A program made the position numbers and the translations under genes. Below, piece by piece: positions 59,307-64,000 of a stretch of 64,000 nt of DNA. Every line of letters begins with the position of its first letter. Within the stretch, counting starts at the first letter, position 1. The notes below the pieces were generated by a model. The model saw only the letters and a program-made list of their open reading frames with translations. It was not told the DNA's origin and made no database searches. This stretch comes from Collybiopsis luxurians FD-317 M1 (Eukaryota; Basidiomycota; Agaricomycetes; Agaricales; Omphalotaceae), in assembly GCA_000827265.1 (NCBI GenBank), contig KN834815.1:68951-132950 (forward strand), read 5' to 3'.

Positions 59307-59594
59307 TTACGCTTTTACCAAAAAGTCTGCCAGACGTTCGTCAGCTTTGCCCCTCAAATTGACCAGAGAGTGAAGAGATTTTTTGCCGACTCGCATAACC
59401 ACAAGATCCCCATGCACTCCAAATTGAGGATGGAAGATGAGCCTTTGGGATCGTTTATAAAACACTCTAAATGTGCTGCACGATCGTCCTTGCCACACCA
59501 CCACAAAGGTGTCATGGGTGTGAGGTTGGAGTCTCCTTGATACAAAACTTTCATCGACAAAGGGATCTCGGATATGTGGCATTGATTTGGACAT
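59307..59594 (-). CDS. Hypothetical small protein
   Basis: This is a 95-codon frame from the first ATG at 59594. It includes HTHDTFVVVWQGRSCSTF, then LIFHPQFGVHGDLVVMRVGKK and LADFLVKA at the end. Alternation of hydrophobic residues suggests beta strands. The frame is open upstream to 59681, so an earlier exon may exist. The product is unrecognised. The region 58681..59306 has no supported feature apart from faint remains that may extend the WD40 relic. Confidence 0.35.
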   Translation of the reverse strand: MSKSMPHIRDPFVDESFVSRRLQPHTHDTFVVVWQGRSCSTFRVFYKRSQRLIFHPQFGVHGDLVVMRVGKKSLHSLVNLRGKADERLADFLVKA

Positions 59595-60729
59595 TCGCGC
59601 AAGAATTTGGATATTGGATGGACATGGGATCTGCCCACCATAAAATCGAGCTCGAAGAGTGACAGTGCCTGCAGCCTTCAAATAGTCAGCTTCGATGGAG
59701 TCCTAGGGCAAAAGAGGGAATAACAAACAGTATGAGGCGAAAGGTAATTTCGTTGATTAACCATGAAGTAGGTGATGGTGATAATTATCGCCACTTTGAA
59801 GCTTAAAAGGTTTAGCAAAAAAAAAAAAACAAAAAGAAATAGCTTTGCAATACGCATATGTAGCACTTTTGTTCACCAGCGCAGTAGTACTTCAACAAAG
59901 CATGTGGTCGAATATGACTATCGTTTTTGTCTAGGTATATCAATTATTGTCCTGGATAATGTGCAGCGGGTTCAGCCAGTGGACGAGTACAGCGAATATC
60001 AACAGATCTGTAGTAATTGTTTTGCTAATGACAAAAATTGTTGTGCACTTGGCGAATCAGTTTGTATCTCTAAATTCTGGACTCACTGGCAAGAGCCTTT
60101 CTAGCTGAGAATCGGACTACACCGGACGCAGTGAACTGCAGGCTGCATTCCAATCCAAGAGTACGTTCCTTGGGAGTGCTTAAGTGCTACTCTTCTCATA
60201 ATACATACATAGGTGCCTGAAAGGCGTCACAAAGGTCTTAGCAATCGTAGTGAAATCATGGAGTGGAAGGGATTCACATGAGTTGAATTCCGAAATGAAA
60301 CGGAAACTGACTGATTGGACTGTACCACTGTACCCAGCTCCCGCAGCAGCCGCAGAACCTATCGGCGGAACAAATCTGGCCCCCATATTCCATGCAGTAA
60401 CAATAAACTTTTTTTAAATATATATGTATTTCCGCGGGCCCTACCGCGGAAATACACCCATTCTCTACTCAACTACCGCATGGAAGGATTTATCCTGCGA
60501 GTCATCGCGCTATCAGGTGGCTTGTCGCATTGTACTCTTCCTGGATTTGTAAGACCTTTAGCTTGATATCCTTTGTTCTGTACATTGCTGACGGAACGAC
60601 GCCACGCCCTTGATTTTTTGTTTTTTGAGGTCCGACAACAACCTTGTAGTCGCTGAAAATGTTGTGCACCTGGCAACTTTGTACTTACTCAGATATATAA
60701 TTCCTTCAGCAGCAGGAACTATAGACTCA
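59595..60729. other. Intergenic
   Basis: This is AT-rich with a poly(A) tract at about 59818-59840. Around 60420-60460 an inverted repeat (ATTTCCGCGGG ... CCGCGGAAAT) can form a hairpin. No gene is supported. Confidence 0.45.
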
Positions 60730-61540
60730 ATGGTTGTAAATCGACCGGTCCCTCATCTTGCCCAAGGTAATGCTCCTCCACCTCCAATGATGGTGCTACT
60801 TGCCCATCGAGATCTGCCAAAACCAAGACTTGGCCAGCTGCTTGCCCACAGTGACTTGACTAGTCCGCAGAGATCCAGGCGAAGGACGTCGGAGCGCATG
60901 CACCCATACATCCGCCGTAGTTATTCGAGTCGGCAGTATCGCCGAGCGACGTCATCACCTCTTTCCACCTCATCTGAGAGCTCTTCCGATGAGCTGCCCC
61001 AACCTGGTCCATCACTCATCTCTCACTTAAATCTCGTTAGAAAGCCAAAAAATGCTAGTCACTCAACCCTAGACGAGATCAGGGCAAGTATGGGATGGAC
61101 CCAGGAGAAATTTGATGAGTTGAAGGTTTGCGCGTCTTCCCCACCCCTCTTGTCGTGGAACTTAGGCGATTCAGAATCGTTTGACCGAGTATGCTGACAA
61201 GCACCTCGATCCTGTGGCACACAGATTTCAGAAAGAGACAAAAATGAAAGTTGTTAAGGAAATGGTGAGTTTTAGCTTTGGTTTTTTCTATAATAGCTCG
61301 GTTATTTCACAGCTACAGATCGTCAAGGACTTTCCAGCCTTAAACAACTTCCATAACCTCTGGCCCATTGATATTCTCTTGATGGGAATACTCAAGAGAC
61401 AAAAGGAAAAATCCGGGTGCAAATCGTCCAGAATTGATGGAGAATGCGGAGCCAGGCCTAGCAGAAATGGGGACAAAGGTAGAAATAGCATGGAGAACCG
61501 TGATACTGCCGCAAGCAGTACAAGAATTATTGTGCAGTAG
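60730..61540 (+). CDS. Hypothetical 238-aa protein
   Basis: Exons 60730..61125, 61166..61264, 61319..61540 join in frame. The N-terminal 130 residues are Pro/Ser/Arg-rich and disordered (LLAHRDLPKPRLGQLLAHSD is a short internal repeat). The second half has a helical core: STLDEIRASMGWTQEKFDELK, RLTEYADKHLDP, MKVVKEM, then VKDFPALNNFHNLWPIDILL. The signature aspartate-helix followed by F-P-x-L-x-x-F-x-x-x-WPI resembles a domain seen in many unnamed agaricomycete proteins. I know no function for it. The tail after FLKRQKEK-type residues is Ser/Arg-rich. The donor of intron 1 is GTTTGC. Confidence 0.6.
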
Positions 61541-62130
61541 ATTATAATTGCACCAGATGTATGTGCCCGAACCCAGCATACTTATACTATTATGGAAATC
61601 TGGCGCCTGCCATGAAAAAGCATTCACGCGCTCTGGCTGCGCTAACCATATGATACGCGGTACTTCGAGGCCGAGGAAGGCCCAGTTCCTCATAAAAGTG
61701 TGTACTGCCGGAACGCCACAGATTGCCACTTGTTCTGAATCTTGATTTTATTTTATTTTTTGTTTCCCTTGTTGCATACGGTTTGCTGCTATATCAATTC
61801 TTTTGCTTTGATTGGCCCCCCGTAATGATATTATCCTCTTTTTCTGATACTGCTTAGGGTCGATTTATTTGGTCCTCTCTTGCTTGTAGTTCTGCTTGAA
61901 ACATGTATCTAGTCATCTATATATATGCAACGTATCTTGCACGCAGCCTCCATGACATTGAATTGATTTGCCTAGTCAGAAGTTCTCATGTTATATGCCC
62001 TAATGCCTGTTCGAACCCTGAGGTAGCGACGCAGGGCGCCAACGGGCGTCTGTATTTGACAGCTATCGTAGGTCTTGCACCTTGCACCCTTTCTTCCATC
62101 TCCTCGTTTTGTATACTATCTCGCTGTGCC
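61541..62130. other. Intergenic
   Basis: This is 590 bp between two plus-strand loci, T-rich in the middle. There is nothing to annotate apart from a likely promoter for the BTB locus. Confidence 0.45.
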
Positions 62131-63056
62131 ATGATTACTCAAGAAGCTGACTCTGACAGCTTACTTGTCGTTAGAAACCCGAATTTTTGGTTCAGCGACG
62201 GTAATATAGTCCTACTCGCAAGTATGTTTGCGTTCAAAATTTACCAAGGTCTATTGCAGTGCCATTCAGAGTTTTTCGATGGCATGTCTGATATTCCACA
62301 GCCAAGCAAGCAAGATACCCTGGAAGGTGGTTCTCTGGTCGAGATGTAGGATAGTCCGGATGGCTTGTATCATTTCTTGGGTGCGCTGTATGATGGACTG
62401 TGTACAAAATCTTCGAAATTCAAATCCTATAAGCCGAATTTGCGACCAGATATCTATCTTTTCTTCGTCCAGCTCATTTTGCACGTCTCGCTTCAGTCCT
62501 TCGTCTTTCTATCAAGTACTTGGTCCCTCATCTTCGTCAACAATGCCTGGAACGCTTCACGCTGGATTGGCCTTGTACTCTAGAAGCCTGGGATGCTTGC
62601 GAAAACGAAGCTCTTGGTCCGAATGCCAGCTATTCTCCTAGACAATACACTTCTCATCCAACTCTAATCATTGATCTCGCTACAGAACTCAGCCTAGACC
62701 AATTCCTACCTAGTGCATTCTACGACCTCTCAAGATATGGCCCAAGCAAAATCATGTATGGAACACCTGGCATCAAATCAACCTTAGTTTCTCCGGACGA
62801 AGAACCGCGATATGTTTGTCTCTCCAATCAACTTCTTGTACGAACGCTGCGTGGGCGCGAATGTGCTCAACGTTTCCTGATCGATTTCCTATCGACACAT
62901 GTCGAATACCATCAACCTTCTGTGAAATACCTGTACTGTCATCTGCTGCATCCCCCTCTTACAAAGTCACACCCTTCCGTTCAAGGTTTCCAGCAAATTT
63001 ACTTCGACACTTTTCGTTGTATCGGAGGAGTTGCTTTGGGTGACGCAATGAGATGA
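62131..63056 (+). pseudogene. BTB/POZ-domain gene with in-frame TAG
   Basis: Exons 62131..62401 and 62473..63056 join in frame to 285 codons including the final stop. The BTB start is typical of the agaricomycete family: FWFSDGNIVLLASMFAFKIYQG, then HSEFFDGMSDIPQPS and LEGGSLVEM. Then TAG interrupts at 62347..62349, and the same frame resumes with DSPDGLYHFLGALYDGL. Exon 2 has SVLRLSIKYLVPHL, LDWPCTLEAWDACEN, FLPSAFYDLSRYG and ends GDAMR. No short intron can remove the stop. BTB proteins of this group mediate protein-protein contacts; the role of this one is unknown. It is either a young pseudogene or expressed only as a truncated BTB fragment of 72 residues. Confidence 0.72.
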
Positions 63057-64000
63057 GATGGGTATCAAGGGGAGGGGGATACACATTAGGAATGTAGCTT
63101 TTCAACTGGTCGATATTTCGAGTTGAAGCCGATGTAATCAGAACCGCCACTAATGCTCAGAATCTGGGTTGCTACCAAGGAAAGGTTCAACAGATCATAC
63201 AGATACAATCTCTATTTTGACATTTAAATGAATCTGCGATTTTTAATCTTTGGTTGACCGAGGCCTCAACAGAAGCTCTTCATGTTACGTGAGAAACATT
63301 GTCACAGCTCATAATCAGCACTAAAGAACCAATCCAGATACAGAGCTATTAGCTTGGGGCAGAACTAAATTGTGGGCCGGCGAGAAATCGTTCGAGTAGG
63401 AAGTATTGCTAAGATGAGCATGGCGCTTGAGTGGTATTTGGTTAGATAGATTCTACAGAATCTGGAAACTTTGTAGACATGAGATTCACGAATAGTAACC
63501 TCCAGCGGGCAAAGTAGAGGGTATGGTAGGCTGTCCTTGGGGATGAAACAGTGAACGTTGACCAGAAACCAGAATTGAACTTACACCTGTGAATCAGGCT
63601 CGGTCACAACTGGAATTCTTTTGAGTCAGATTTGACACAGTGAACTTCTTCATATCGAATTTATAACTACACAAGCGAGAAGATTTCATGTCATAAACAT
63701 CAGGAAACGTATGAACATAGAATCTTTCCAGAGAGTCATTTCTCTCACATGCAACCCGAGGACAAGTATCAGAAGTCTTTTTTTTTCTTTTCAGTTTTGA
63801 CCGGCGAATACGTGTGGTCCTAGTTCATATGTACTTAGCAAGAGGAGACTCGGAAACAAATCTAGGAGAGAGGAATATGGACATTGACTAAGCAAAGTGG
63901 TAGGTACCATTTCGATTTAGATCAGTGCTTGAATTTAATGTGTGAGTAGAGGCTTGCGCGTGCTCCATAACCTTTTTCGCAACCTGGCCAGGTGCAAAAG
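63057..64000. other. No supported gene at right edge
   Basis: Only very short frames are present. A gene may begin beyond the window. Confidence 0.4.

Noticed and set aside
50730..60370. Similar GC-rich motif at about 50745 and 60345
   Set aside because: Shared over only about 30 bp with mismatches; too weak to call a repeat family without a genome search.

Overview
The window is nuclear DNA of a filamentous fungus, most probably an agaricomycete (mushroom-forming basidiomycete). The evidence is dense short GT-AG introns (mostly 45-65 nt), basidiomycete-type versions of housekeeping proteins, and families that are expanded in Agaricomycetes: Tnp2-type CACTA transposases, Ty3/gypsy fragments, BTB proteins, CSWPGC-type C2H2 fingers and fork-head variants. 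Most gene models below were built by hand-splicing exons so that the frame stays open and known family motifs are restored.

1-19 kb is a conserved core block: SF3B4 (-), a small secreted Kex2-repeat peptide precursor (+), CDC42 (-), a 15-exon WD40 protein (-), two unrecognised conserved-looking genes (+), a TauD-type dioxygenase (-), POP7 (-) and eRF1 (+). Splicing, RNase P, translation termination and polarity genes sit together here, with short shared promoters between divergent pairs.

19.5-38 kb is accessory and repeat-rich. It holds a small candidate secreted protein, a GC-rich palindromic repeat, opposed fragments of a Ty3/gypsy element (integrase + strand, RNase H - strand), and a long intact-looking CACTA/Tnp2 transposase. 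These are followed by a Zn2Cys6 protein whose 3' half grew by repeated exon-intron duplication, an unrecognised 222-aa gene, and the remains of a siderophore-type NRPS carrying several independent lesions. The NRPS relic lies head-to-head, 37 bp away, with an intact signal peptide peptidase gene.

40-46 kb holds four small DNA-binding-protein genes of different families, all on + (CCHH zinc finger, GATA, three-finger C2H2, double fork head). After it come a decayed gene that may be a tyrosine recombinase (46.8-49.7 kb), an 18-exon SNF2-family ATPase (51.8-55.2 kb), and a decayed WDR59/Mtc5-like gene. The window ends with two small hypothetical genes and a BTB gene with an in-frame TAG.

The most novel item is the 91-residue precursor at 3.48-3.9 kb: a signal peptide followed by acidic/proline-rich peptides separated by KR/RR sites, with the repeats carried on phase-2 exons.
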